Shown here: piece by piece, positions 44,165 through 56,120 of the stretch
How positions within the stretch are numbered: the stretch's first letter is position 1
How the letters are laid out: every line of letters starts with the position of its first letter
From: Pollenia angustigena
Taxonomy: Eukaryota; Arthropoda; Insecta; Diptera; Polleniidae
DNA length: 64,000 bases
NCBI GenBank assembly: GCA_930367215.1
Contig: OV884056.1
Span: 195,341,310-195,405,309 of the forward strand
Direction: 5' to 3'
Notes under the pieces: generated by a model
The model's input: only the letters and a program-made list of their open reading frames with translations
Told to the model about the DNA's origin: nothing
The model's database searches: none
Translations under genes and position numbers: made by a program

Positions 44165-44640
44165 TTTACATATACTGTTTAGTTTAGTTTTATTTATTTA
44201 TTGGTATTCCTATACAACAGGACTTAAAGTCTTATAATTATAGTACAGGATAAACAATTCGTAGCAATTTCTTATGTGTCACACAATAAAAGATTTAAAC
44301 AATAAACATTAAGATAAAAGAAATTAATACATTAAAGCAATAGATCAAATCATAAATACATTCAAAATCATACAATAGATTACACATTTTCAAGTACGGG
44401 AATAAAAATTAAAAATAGATTTCCTAAACTGCGTTGCATTACTAGTAAATTGAACAGTTGCTGGTAGTGTGTTCCAAAGACGAATACTGTGAACGAAAAA
44501 CTGCCACTCAGAAACTAACTTCTTGAATCTTATCGGGATCAGATTGTTATTTCTTCTTGACTGCGTAAAAGTAACACGTTCAAATAGATAAGTCGGCACG
44601 CCAGTATAGATAATTTTATGCAAAAAAAGTTAGGCATCGA
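44165..44640 (-). pseudogene. 5'-truncated LINE C-terminal piece with microsatellite tail
   Basis: A minus-strand open stretch (44623-44390) carries NNLIPIRFKKLVSEWQFFVH and RLWNTLPATVQ, a C-terminal signature of jockey-like LINEs, then a stop. The 3' UTR ends at about 44170 in ATAAATAAAAC/TAAAC-type repeats. Only the last 78 codons remain. Confidence 0.7.
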
Positions 44641-44719
44641 ATATTTAACATGTCAGAAAAACGCAAGATTTTTAACATATTTTACAGATAAATTTATATT
44701 TACCTATTTATATATGTAA

Positions 44720-46039
44720 CTAGCTCAACCCGTTGCGCTTCGCTACACTGCTTTAACCACTTTATCGGTTGAGAGATATTTAATATATGCATCCTATGGA
44801 ATATATTTTCCCCCTGCGCCTACCCGCTTTATTTTTATTTTCAAAAGTGTAGTACACCATAAAAGTGACTTCTACAAAGTTTGAACATTCTCACTATAAC
44901 AGTTTTTAAGATATCCGATATTAAACATAGGCGTTCTATAGGGGGTAACACTTCCCCCGCTGCTATTTTATTTCAATTTTGGGGCTCAGAAGATCCTACT
45001 ACCAAAAGTTCAACAAATTGCTTGCAGCGGCTCTTATTAATATTTCTATCTATGAGGGGTACTGCTCCTCCTTTGTCTGCCCCGCCCGTTACATTGAAAT
45101 TTATAGTTTACCATAATAGTAGCTTTAACCAAGTTTCAAGACTATCCCTTAAATAGTTCTTCAGTTGAGCGATATTTAATATATAGATCCTATGGAAGGT
45201 ATTTCCCCCCCTGCGCCTACCCGCTTTATTTTTATTTTCAATAGTGTAGCATACCATAAGAGTGACTTCTACAAAGTTTAAACATTCTAACTATAACAGT
45301 TTTTAAGATATCCGATATTAAACATTGGCGTCCTATGAGGGGTAACACTTCCCCTGCTGCTATTTTACTTCAATTTTTGGGCTCAAAAGATCCTACTACT
45401 AAAAGTTTAACAAAATACGTGCAGCGGCTCCTTTTAATATTTCTATCTATGAGGGGAACTGCTTCTATTCTGTCTACCCCGGCCTTTACTATGTTGAAAT
45501 TTAAAGTTTGCCATAATAGTAGCTTTACCCACGTTTGATGACTCTCCCTTTAAAAGTTCTTCAGTTGAGCGATATTTAATATATGCATCCTATGAGATGT
45601 ATTTCCCCCCCTGCGCCTACCCGCTTTATTTTTATTTTCAATAGTGTAGTATACCATAAGAGTGACTTCTACAAAGTTTGAACATCCTCACTATAACAGT
45701 ACTTAAGATATGCGATATTAAGCATTGGCGTCCTATGGGGGAAACCACTTCCCCCGCTGCTACTTTATTTCAATTTTGGGGCTCAGAAGATCCTACTACC
45801 AAAAGTTCAACAAAATGCGTACAGCGGCTCTTAAGATATGCGATATTTACTATTGGCATCCAATGGGGGGTACAAATTCCCCTGTCCCTATCGAAAAAAT
45901 AAGTAGCCTATTTTATTTTTAGGGCTTACGTGATGCTAGTGTAAAAATTTTAGGAAAATCGGTTCTGTAGTTTAGGAGTCTATAAGCCAACATACAAACA
46001 AACAAACATACAAACATTTTTCATTTTTATATATATAGA
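44720..46039 (-). mobile_element. Helitron copy 2 with triplicated 400-bp module
   Basis: Read on the minus strand it starts TCTATATATATAAAAATG after A and ends CTAG before T, preceded by GCGAAGCGCAACGGGTTGAG. Internally, the module beginning TTGAGCGATATTTAATATA recurs at 44769, 45165 and 45565 (396 and 400 bp apart), each with CCCCCTGCGCCTACCCGCTT. Copy 1 at 40428 has a single unit, so the module amplified in this copy or its ancestor. Confidence 0.82.
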
Positions 46040-46078
46040 TGTAAATTAAAAAAAGGAATTACAAATGTGGCGGCATGA

Positions 46079-47356
46079 AATAGCCCCCCACGAAATAAGT
46101 CCCCAACAAAATTATGAAATAATTCCCCAATTTTTGGGGTCTTATTTCATATGAAATAAACCCCCAATTTAAGAATGAAATGAGACCCCAACGAAATGAA
46201 ATAACTCCCCAAATCAAAATGAAATAAATTCCCAAAAATTGGGAATTTATTTCATTGGAAATAAGTCCCCATTTCCTGAAATGAAATAAATCCCCAAAAA
46301 GTATTCAAAACATCCAATCAATTCAAAATAGGGGGGGGGGTGCTTTTTAACCATTGGAGGTAAGGTCATGATGGCTTTATTGCTCAATTGAATGGGAGAT
46401 AAAGCCGTAATGGTGTTATTGCCCAATCATTGAGAGGTAAGGTCATATGTAAAATTTTGCGAAGTGAGAGATATAGTCATATTTTTTTCCCCCAAATGAG
46501 AGGCAAAGCCATATTTTTTCAGAAAATTGTTATGCATGGTGTAAACATTCTGTTATCATTGAAAACCATTTTTTTATTCTTGTGACGCACGCAGAAAAAC
46601 TTTATTCAGCGAAGCCACCTGCCGCGTCCTACTGGAGGAAAAAACCCCTAAGCGCGGCCGCAGGAAAACTTTAGTATGCGAAGCCGGATTTCAATACTTA
46701 ACTTTAGTAAAAGGAAAAATCATTAGCTCTTAATTATAAAAATAAGAAAACTATTAATCAATGTAAAATGGAAAAGTTTTTCAAAACTGAAATGAGAGAT
46801 AAAGCCATTTCCTAATATTACTAATGTGTCCTAAGGCCATGATGGCTTTGCCTCCCATTGGAATGAAAGAAAAAAATAAAAGGCTTTATCTCTCTGTTGA
46901 ATGGGAAACCTGGATTCATTGCATCCAGCAAAAAAAAAAAAAAAATTAAATGGGCAATAACACCATTATGGCTTTATTTTATTCCTTACCGCAAAATTAT
47001 TTCTCAAACTAACTACCTAGTAAGTATTATTTTTAATGAATGAGTGGTCTTGACCATTCATTAAAACAAGTTTTGTTTACGTATTATAACGGGACATAAT
47101 CTGCATTTTTGACGATTTTGGAATAAATTTGAAAATGAAAAAAGTCCCCAAAATATTTTAAGGGACTTATTTCATTTCGGATTTTTGGGGACTTATTTCA
47201 TATGAAATAACTCCCCAATATGAAAATGAAATAAGTCCCCAAAAAAATGAAGTAAATCCCCAAAAAACGTTGTTGTTACCTCTCATATATTTTTTTGGGG
47301 AGTTATTTCATTTCCGTTTTGGGGACTTATTTCGTGGGGGGCTATTTCATGCCGCC
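46079..47356. mobile_element. GG...CC array element, AGTCCCC type, 1278 bp
   Basis: The terminal repeat starting GGCGGCATGAAATAGCCCCC is identical for 38 bases at both ends, and TACAAATGT is duplicated exactly outside (46070-46078, 47357-47365). The outer arms repeat ATGAAATAAGTCCCCAA units in both orientations. The inner arms (about 46359-46990) switch to ATAAAGCCAT units like the element at 41762. The centre (about 46583-46700) holds GCGAAGCC ... GAGGAAAAAACCCCTAAGCG core sequence. No coding capacity. Confidence 0.9.
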
Positions 47357-47499
47357 TACAAATGTATGTAAACAAAAATTTTTTTTATCGTTTACTTATA
47401 AATAATTAAAATTAGCTAAAACAAATAACGAAACTTAGAAATTCATTGCACTAACTTATTCAAAATTTCATAAATTTTCCATACGATTTGGCAGAGAAA

Positions 47500-47662
47500 A
47501 CCGGTGACCGCCGTGAAATAATATTAATCATGCTCTTTAAAATAAAGATGACAAAGATGTCGGATTATGAAAAAAGATGACAAAAAGGGGACACAAATAG
47601 ATGACAGCCAGTTAAATAAGATGATTGTCCTCTAAAAAAGAGTACGTATGGTCACCTTAGCT
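47500..47662. repeat. Short hAT-like fragment
   Basis: GGTGACCGCCGTG on the left loosely mirrors TACGTATGGTCACC on the right, and AGAGGACA/GATGACAA words fill the interior. No TSD. Confidence 0.35.
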
Positions 47663-47727
47663 AACTCGACTTGAAAATTCTTAAGTAAACGGAATATATG
47701 CATCGCGACCTTAGGACAACAAGGTCA

Positions 47728-47945
47728 CAAAAACTACTTCCATTTTTTTCACTTTCGAACCGCTACTTCTTTTGCCATTCTCTTTGACCTAGAATCGCGC
47801 CCTCCATAAACTTTAGCAAAGATAATAGTGCTTCCTAAGTGCTTTAATTTCTCGTAACGTAAAATATTTGTCGTTTAAAATGTTATTGCATTTTTGATGC
47901 ATACGACTGTCACGTTCAACACTTTGGAATTACCCATATATCACA
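47728..47945. repeat. Dispersed repeat, copy 2
   Basis: Same orientation as the copy at 16733-16972. The block ATGTTATTGCATTTTTGATG and the end ACTTTGGAATTACCCATAT are shared. Confidence 0.8.
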
Positions 47946-48034
47946 TAAGCATCTTAAAAAAAAAATGTTTTTACTTACCTTATAAATAATCACAATAATA
48001 TATTTATAGATACAATGAATTTTTTAATTTCTTA

Positions 48035-48448
48035 CCCAGTAAAAAATGTGCTCCAAAAGGAGCAGGTTTTATGTATAAATTCTGCTGATGGGATGCATGA
48101 ATTTTGTGTTGCCGGTTTGGAGAACTATTTTCTGCTGACAATAAGCGCTTCTTTTAACATGCAAACAAAGCAGTCTTAAAGTGCTTTTTTAATGGCTAAC
48201 TATATTAACATCTTCATTAATGTTTTGCTTTTACTTATTAAAATGACTTTTTAATCCTTTTCGCAAACCATATTAAATTTTTATTTTTTCGCTTAAAAAC
48301 CTGCTTCGTTTTCAGCACTAAAATAGCAGCTTTTTTGTATATTTAATTCTTTATCATTTACTGCTGTATAAGAGCTCTCTTATTGAAGCGCCCGATTATG
48401 CGCTTTTTCTCTTGTGTGATTCAAAAAACCCAAATTTTTTTTACTGAG
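48035..48448. mobile_element. CCCAGTAAAA MITE, copy 2, 414 bp
   Basis: Starts CCCAGTAAAAAATGTGCTCC and ends TTTACTGAG (one change from CTGGG), with TA on both sides. Oriented opposite to 26899-27335. Confidence 0.8.
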
Positions 48449-49560
48449 TATTGTCGTCGTCGATAAGGAATTGATTTGATTTACTTTGAAATTAATATTT
48501 TCTTCAAAAATAAAATCACCTTCTTACCAACAAAATGTGGCTGTTTTATTTTTCTTATTTTCCACTAATTTAAATTCACTTATTAAAATTTTCACTTTTT
48601 TATTTCGATAAACTGCGATAATAATTATAATTATAATAATAACGTCATCAATTTGACAACATGGGGTTATCAGTTTGACAACAATGATATTTTTACATCT
48701 TTGAAACCGATTTGACAACATTCTGTAAAAACATTTTTCACAAAACTGGAAAAAACGAGAAATTTATTTTTCGTGGTACATATTTTTAAAATATGTACAG
48801 GTTTGTTTTTGGCGTAAAAATGTGTACCATGGTGTAATAATAATTTAAAAGCTCTTGTGGACACCACTACAGTCAAGATACTATATTATAGTTTGTGCGC
48901 ACTTAAATATTTACCGTTCATGTTTGGCCAATTCAACAACCAACCTCATGTCGATAAAACAGAATTAAAAGCTTTTATTGAAGCTTTTAGCAATGGGTAA
49001 ACAAATGTTAACTTGTTTTAGCAAGAAAAATGCAAAATAAAGTAAAAGTTATTCAATACAATGTAAGACATAAGTTTTTTTTTTTTGTAGATTTTCTTAA
49101 GGCCTTTTCATCAATCAAAATCTTAAGAATGAATTAATAAAAAAAGCAATCTTGTGAGTTGCCCTCTCTACCTATTTCAAAACTTTGCAAAGTAAACTTT
49201 GCGTGGTCATAGGTAATGAGGCGAATTTCTTTCAAATGTGAGGGCTTGATAGCAAAATAGTAGGATTCAGTGAAGCCAACTAAGCGCTTTTCGGGCCACG
49301 TTTAGCCTTGAATTAAGTACTTAAAATTAGCGATTCTTGACCACATTTAGCCCTTAATTGTGTACTTAAAGTTACCGTTTTTACTTATGGTGCATATTTT
49401 ATTTTTCTGACGCAATCAATTTGTGTAAAAAAACGGATATGTTTTGGATCGAGTAATTTTAAAAATGCAAATAATAACAAACTATACAATAAACATTCTA
49501 GATTTGCTATAAATATATTGACATATCCGTAATCAAACGCTTTAGTTGAGAAAAGCTTTA
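48449..49560. other. AT-rich spacer, nothing recognised
   Basis: Only short frames. A repeated GACCACATTTAGCCTTGAATT-like pair near 49290-49370 is a small local duplication. Confidence 0.3.
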
Positions 49561-49705
49561 TGGGTCAATTACGGATAACAACTGAACTGAAGTTGAGTTG
49601 CCAGCTGTCGACAAAAAAATTTTGTATATTTTAACATGAGTGGCGTTGCATAATTTCGCTGCTAGTAACTTAACTTCAGTTGTGTTACTATCCTTAATCG
49701 ACCCA
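49561..49705. mobile_element. 145-bp PIF/Harbinger-like MITE
   Basis: TGGGTCAATTACGGATA at the left is mirrored by TATCCTTAATCGACCCA at the right, and the inner AACTGAACTGAAGTTGAGTT also pairs. The trinucleotide TTA flanks both ends, the usual Harbinger target. Confidence 0.75.
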
Positions 49706-50059
49706 TTAGTGTCATGAGTTTATTTTTATTTTATTTTATTTATTTATTTTTTTAAAAATTTATTTAAAAATAAGAAATTAATGGTAGTTGAATATGTGCA
49801 ACAGCCTAATAAAATACTGTCGCAAACGAGAAAATCGTTGTTTTGCTTAAAAATTAACTCTTACGAAACATACAAAAAGTCACAATGTTACACAGAAGTG
49901 GCAAGAACTTCAAATTGAATTGAACCGCGATCAATGTCAAACAAATGTGAATGCTACTCGAAGCTACATTTGTAGCTAAATTTAATGTTATATGATATTT
50001 TGCACAATAATATTTATTTTTATTTAATTTCTTTTTTTAATTTAGCCTTTTAATACCGT

Positions 50060-50143
50060 TTTTAAATGCATCCCGCACAAATTTCCTGGGATTTTTGTCC
50101 CGAAAAGGATTTTGGTCCCGGAAAATCCCGCATAAAAACACTA
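50060..50143 (-). repeat. hAT-like end with TCCCGG motifs, right terminus
   Basis: Inverse of the end at 25688: CCCGGAAAATCCCGCATAAA then AACACTA. The left partner is not identified. Confidence 0.4.
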
Positions 50144-51031
50144 GCTATCGGATTTAATATTTAAAAATAACATTTGTTAAAGCTTAACTTATTAAGTAAA
50201 GCTTAATATAAATAAACATTTAAATTTGAAATACATGGTAGTGCTATAAACATACCAAAACGGACGAAAATCACAAGGTGTCATAAAGTCATATGTCTTA
50301 AAATAATAACATTAAAAAATACGACTGTTGTGAACAAACCCTCATTATTTAGTATGCTATTTTGAATTTAAATCAGCTGATTTAAAACAAATATAAAAAA
50401 TAAATAATTAACTAACATCAAAATATTTTTTAATTCTTTTCCATGAATTAATAAATTAAATTGGATCTTACCTGACTATTTTCCATTTTGCAGACGCAAA
50501 TAAGAAATAAATTTTATTTTGTTTGTTTACCAAACAGCAGAGTCATACGCCGATCTTTTTTGACGCCGCAAGTGATTTCTTGCAAAAATTGCTAGCCGCA
50601 GGTCAAATTTTGATGTAAACCGGATAAAACTATACAATCAACGGCGACGGCTACAAGAACTAACGCGAAACGGCTCAGCCGCTCAGCTCTGGTCTTTTCT
50701 GATTAATTACGACAGCACAATAAACATAGCAAGCAACGTTCTATTTATTTAAGACACTTTTTGTTTACAAATCAACAACAATTTTTTTAAACCATTGTAA
50801 AATGTTAGAACATTATGACAATATAACATGATAGCACACCTTGTGAATACCCCAAATGTGTGAAAAATATTTTTATTGTTTTTTTTTAACAAAAACGGAC
50901 TGTATTTCCCTGTGGTTTAATAAGACCAAAGAAAAAGTCAACTATTACTTTATGCTGCTTTTTATTTATACATTTGATTTTTTTTTTAAATTTCAACCCC
51001 ACAAATAAAAAAAAAACATTTTCAATAATTG
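50144..51031. other. Spacer with a GC-richer patch
   Basis: The 50540-50720 patch (GACGCCGCAAGTGATTTC; GCTCAGCCGCTCAGCTC) is less AT-rich than its flanks and might be an upstream or 5' UTR segment, but no reading frame supports a gene. Confidence 0.25.
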
Positions 51032-51869
51032 CCCTGCAGGAAATGTCACTAGTGAATCTGTACTGATTCACTATTGACACAGTCACCAGTACTAGTGACT
51101 TATTATACCCCAGGCTATTTTATTTACAATAGCCCTGCAAATAAAATTGGACCACCTAATCCATTTTGATAAAATGGACTACTCCATGGACTGGTCCGAT
51201 GTAATGCAAGCATGGACCATGTCATTGTTAAAAAGTGTTTGTAGTGAGACAACATGTCTTCGTTTTTTAACGACATGCTTTCGTTTTTAAACGACTTCAA
51301 AACTAATCCTCTTGAGTATACCATGGAGTTGTTTTAAAACTACTCCTTAGTGGTCCAAAGGTGGGTTATATGGTCCTCTCCTAGGACATCGTAATGTTAA
51401 ATAGACCAGGTTTTTTCCATACGTTTGGGTTAGTTTTGGACTAGTCCTGGTCCCTTGTGGACTACTCTTTACACGCGTGTTTGGACTGGTCCTATTATTT
51501 GCAGGGAGACATTTAACATGTGCGTGCATTGGATATCTACTACTGACGTTGGTACTACTGACTAGCAACTGACTAAGTAGTTCCTTTGGGAACATATGTA
51601 GACATTGGAACCAGAGAATCGCTAGTACACTTTAGTAAAAGTAGTCTACACTTTTTGTAAGAATACGAAACCAAAACAAACTTTTTTTATAATTTCTTCA
51701 ACTTTTATAGGAATTGTACTTCTCAGTTGTTATTGATAAAATCGTTTTCGTATTAAAGCCAAATAAAGTGGCAAATGTAATGTAGTGTAGACACTTCGTT
51801 GACACTGTCACCAATACAGTTGACAAAACTGGTGACTTGGAGCCACTTGCACCCAGGATTCCTTCAGGG
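51032..51869. mobile_element. CCCTGCAGGAA element with a nested MITE
   Basis: CCCTGCAGGAAATGTCACTAG at the left and GGATTCCTTCAGGG at the right are imperfect inverses. Subterminal CACTAGTGA, TTGACACAGTCACCAG and GTTGACACTGTCACCA words recur on both sides. It contains the complete element at 51133-51506. Flanking dinucleotides do not match, so the outer ends are less certain. Confidence 0.55.
51133..51506. mobile_element. CCC...GGG MITE, copy 2, 374 bp
   Basis: Same ends as 25125-25458 and AG on both sides. A local duplication of GACATG...TTCGTTTTTAAACGAC makes it longer than copy 1. Confidence 0.85.
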
Positions 51870-52008
51870 AGCATATGTAAGTAAACATGTATTTTATATC
51901 AAATCTAACATTATTATCAAAGGTTTTCTTGGGAGTCAAAAAATTTCATTAATAAGATTTAGATTTAGATTTATTTTAAATTCTAAATTACCAATTTTTA
52001 CTATTGAT

Positions 52009-52446
52009 AAACTGAAATTTATTGTTGGTGGGACAAGCTATTCCTAAGCGCATTTCATTGGTCGCTTAGGCCAGATCATCAGGCAAATTCGTCCAATGAT
52101 TCTAGAAAATCTAAAAATATTATTCAAATAAAACTGTTTAGCGAATAGGAATTTTAAACACTCAAAAGTCTTACCCGTCACAATATCAAAGATTAAACAA
52201 AACACAAACAACAAACAGTGAGTTTATCTATTCTTACAAACCCGACTACAATTGGTTGACTTTTTGTCAACTCTAATTGTAGTTGTAAGGGGAAAACAAA
52301 AATATATTAGGCAACAACTGGAGTTGACAAAAAGTCAACCAATTGTAGTCAGGATTGCAAGAAAAGATTAACTCCTGATGATCTGGCCTAAGCAACCAGT
52401 GAAATGCGCATAGGAAAGCTTATCCCACCAACAGGGAATTTCAGAT
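52009..52446. mobile_element. Foldback/MITE, copy 2, with GATCATCAGG arms
   Basis: The left arm (52009-52083, ending TTAGGCCAGATCATCAGG) is inverted at 52374-52446 (starting CCTGATGATCTGGCCTAA). Inside, a second palindrome pairs GGTTGACTTTTTGTCAACTC with its inverse. Related to 17905-18350. Confidence 0.85.
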
Positions 52447-53835
52447 TTTTTTACAATTTAACGAAATTTTTTTTTCAACAACTAAATTACAAATAAAATT
52501 GATTTTATGTTGATTATAATTATCAAGCTGATTAAACCAACAACAAAAAGTGGAAAATGTATCAGAAAAGAGTTAATGACAATATAATTTTATTAAATTA
52601 AAAGTTGTTACTTTTATATCCATTAGTGTTGTTGTTTTTGTTACATTCGTTGGTTTGATGCCGGTTTTTTTTTTTTTCTTTTTTTTTTTTTTTTTGGTTT
52701 AAATTGACCCAAATGTTTTATACGATATATTAATTTTTTATTGCATACATTTAACAATTTTTAATTTAATTATATTGAGCCCATATAAAACCAACAACCA
52801 GCCATTGCACCATTCATTCATTCAGTCATACCATCATTCGATCATTCATTCAATTTAGTTCAGAACGAATGAATGTCCGTTCAGTCATTCCTGCACGTTC
52901 ATTTGTTAATCCAAAAAAGTAAAAAAAAAATCAGTGAGAACAAAAAAAAAAAATACAAAAAAATGAAAAAGAAAAAAATTGTAGCAAATTAAGTGCCCAT
53001 TGGCGACGAAGCGAATGAAAAATGTAAAAAAGAGGAAAAAAATCGTTTAAAATCGTAAAAAAGGAAAAATTGAAATTCAATATACAACAAGTACACACAG
53101 ATAAAAATAATTGTGTCTGAGTGCCTGTGTATGTTGGTGTGTAAGTGAATTTCTGTATTAATGTGCGTAATGAAAAATGCAATCAATAATCCGTTTATCC
53201 ACACATTGAATCGGACGACTTGTGTGCGAGATATTGTTCGTTTAACAAGGCAATAGCAACAAAAAAAAAATGCTTTTCACATAAATATGTAAAAATGTGT
53301 GAAAAGGAGAAAAATTTAAAGGATACATAGTTTCAAATCAACATACCCTACATAATTAACGTATTCAAAATTCGTAGTTTACTCAGTCTGCTTTAAAGTA
53401 AATTAAGCTTTAGGGAATAATAAATATTTAGAAAGTGACTGTCAGGGGTAAGAGTATGTCCTCTATTTAGAAAAGGCCACTGTATCATCAATTCGACTCT
53501 ATTGTTCTCTTTTTGAAAAGTTTGTTTGTAAAAATTAACTTATTCATTTAATCGATGTTTTGTATTAATTGAATAATCGCGCGAATAGTTATTCAATGTA
53601 AAAATTTAATCGAATAATAATCGAACAATTTAATATTATTGGGTTAATCGAATAATTTCTATTTCGTCTAAAAATCAAAAATTATATTTTTTAATTTAAC
53701 AATTTTATTAAAAAAAGTAACAATTTAACAAAAATTACTTTATGTTAAAAAGAGGAAACTTTTAAAATAAAAAATAGCATCAAAATTTAGGCTAATCTTC
53801 TAAAATAATCTTTCAAAAAGAGTATTACAGTTTAA
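52447..53835. other. AT-rich spacer with a 5'UTR-like block
   Basis: At 52800-53290 the sequence has CATTCATTCA repeats, GTGTCTGAGTGCCTGTGTATG and AACAAAAAAAAAATG, a style common in long fly 5' UTRs. The ATG opens only a few codons and no donor is convincing, so no gene is called. Confidence 0.25.
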
Positions 53836-54776
53836 ATGTTTGATTTTGAAAAGCTTATTTCACTTATTATTGACGTTGGACGTAAAGGAATACCCGGAAA
53901 AATAATCGACCTGATCAAGGCCATATACACGAATGAAATTTGTCGCCTTCGTTACAATGGAAATAAACGCCGCTCAATAAATATTAAAACCGGTGTTAGA
54001 CAAGGCTGTGTGCTCTCTGCGCTTTTATGCAACATTGTTATTGACAACAAATAACAACGAGTATAATCAATAGCCAGAGGCATAATCTGGGGAATAAATG
54101 GTCATCTAGACGGCCAGGATAATGAGTAGTACAATTGCCTTATAACACACAGATACAAGGATATGCAGGCAAAATGCAGTGCAGCTGAAAGCAGCAAGAA
54201 CAGGTGTTAAGATTAGTACCGCGAACATGGGGATAAATACGACAAGAAATTCTGACTTGTAACCCAACCTAAGCCTCTAGAAAATGTCACATCATTTTGT
54301 TATCTCCGCAGCCTACTTACTTCTACAAGAGGATCTGTATTCGATATAAAAAACAGAAAAAGTGTCGCTAACCAAGTGTTGACTACTCGACACCATGTAG
54401 CATACAAATCACTAAACACCAAATTAAGCACCTTTAACTATACGCTTTTATATGGATGCGATTCATGGAGTGCGGCAGCTAGAGATACTCTTAGCGTCCA
54501 TATCTCATCATCTCGTCATTATCGGTTGCCTTCGAAGAATATTATTGCTATCTTAAACCGAAACCTATGGCAAAGAACTCACCCAATTTCAATCAGGAAT
54601 TAGATTTTCTGCCGAAAACGGAGATGGATTGGCCACACCCTAAGGAAACCTGACAGCGATGCAACCAAGTCTAAAATTGGGTGGTATCCTCAAGAAATCA
54701 GAAGACGTCCTGCATCGCGACGATAAAAAGAGAAATAAGCTGACACTCAAAACAAATTCTGGAATGAATTAGAGCT
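53836..54776 (+). pseudogene. LINE RT relic, same family as 7710-9157
   Basis: Reads FDFEKLISLIIDVGRKGIPG, IIDLIKAIYTNEICRLRYNG, TGVRQGCVLSALL, then after a damaged YADD region LLYGCDSWSAAA, RRWIGHTLRKPDSDATK, IRRRPASRR and FWNELEL. Stops and shifts are scattered. Interrupted at its 3' end by a hAT element with an exact TSD, so LINE insertion came first. Confidence 0.8.
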
Positions 54777-54784
54777 ATAAGCAG

Positions 54785-55181
54785 TAGTGCTGGGATACTA
54801 TCGATATTTTCAACTATCGATATTTATCGATAGTTCAGATTTCACTATCGATATATCGATATTACTATCGACTGAATGTTTGTACTTGTGCAGGAAAACT
54901 TTAATTATTTTTTTATAAGGCTACAGTTCGTTGTTTTTATCACTTTATGGAATGTATAAGACTTATGTATATACGCACGTTATTTTAGATGGCAGTTTTA
55001 AAATTGATAAGTACCTTTCTGAGGGAACCAAAGTAACAGGGCTATAAGATATTCCAGTGCAACTTTAAAAAATTGTCTAAATTCTAAACCCAAAAATGTA
55101 ATCAATCTAGCGGACTTATCCTCTAATGGTCGTTCATTGTTTTGTCTTATGCTTGAAACTATCGATAGTTTCCCAGCACTA
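54785..55181. mobile_element. 397-bp hAT MITE with ATCGATA arms
   Basis: TAGTGCTGGGATACTATCGA at the left and TCGATAGTTTCCCAGCACTA at the right are inverses. ATAAGCAG is duplicated exactly (54777-54784, 55182-55189). The left interior repeats TATCGATA. Confidence 0.93.
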
Positions 55182-56120
55182 ATAAGCAGCGTTTATATAT
55201 AATTCTAATATAATATAAAGGTAATATCTCCTACCCCTGATGAATGATAAAAAATAGACCAGCATAGGATGCTTAAAATATCAGAATCTGGAAGCCTTCA
55301 TAAATTCACACAACTTTGTGTGTAAAGGTTTAAGGTGTTTTAAAATTCTCTTTTGAAACGTATTTCAAAAACTCGCTTTAAGCCGCCTAAAAATGCGAGA
55401 ATCGAGACAAAAAAAAAAACTTTTGTTTAGTGGTGAACTAAATAAAAAATTTACATATTGACGAGAAAGACATAGTTAAGCCGTATCTAGAACCTGTATT
55501 TAAGAAAAACAGCGAAGTTCATAGTAATGAATTTAGAACAAATTATATCCCTATAAACAGAGGAGTACGTCAAGGGTGTATTCTGTCTCCTCTTCTTTTT
55601 AACGTCTACTCTGATGTAATCTTTAAAAAAGCTCGCGGAACGATGAAAGCAGGCATAAAAAGCAATTCATTAATATAATATATGCAGATGACACAACTTT
55701 CATAGCAGATAATATTCAAGATCTTCAGAGGGTGGTACAAGCTGTAAACCAAAAAAGTAACAACTTGCGATTAAACCTTAATATTCAGAAAACCAAATTC
55801 ATGATAGAAGGCCGTTCGAAAATACCAAGTACAAATGCTACTCTATCGATTAGCAATCAACAAATTGAGAGAGTATACAGATTATATACCTTGGCTCTAT
55901 GTTACATGAAATAGCTACCTAGATCAACATATACGAAATTTCAAGAAATTCTATCAAGTCGGGAAATTAACTTATCCCTACGTCTTCGATTTTTGAAATG
56001 CTATGTTTGGTCGGTGCTCTTGTATGGCTTAGAAATGAACAGGCTTGAAGCGTTTTAAAATGTGGTGTTTCCAATATTGAAGTACTAAGAAGAATAAACA
56101 CTGAGCGAAAGCTGGTAAAA

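Noticed and set aside
45678..45922. Frames repeated across the Helitron
   Set aside because: Same stretch appears in each 400-bp module and in the other Helitron in different frames; no protein conservation.
51124..51595. Two minus-strand frames of 66 and 82 codons
   Set aside because: Lie within the CCC...GGG MITE, are not conserved in its other copy, and have no domain.
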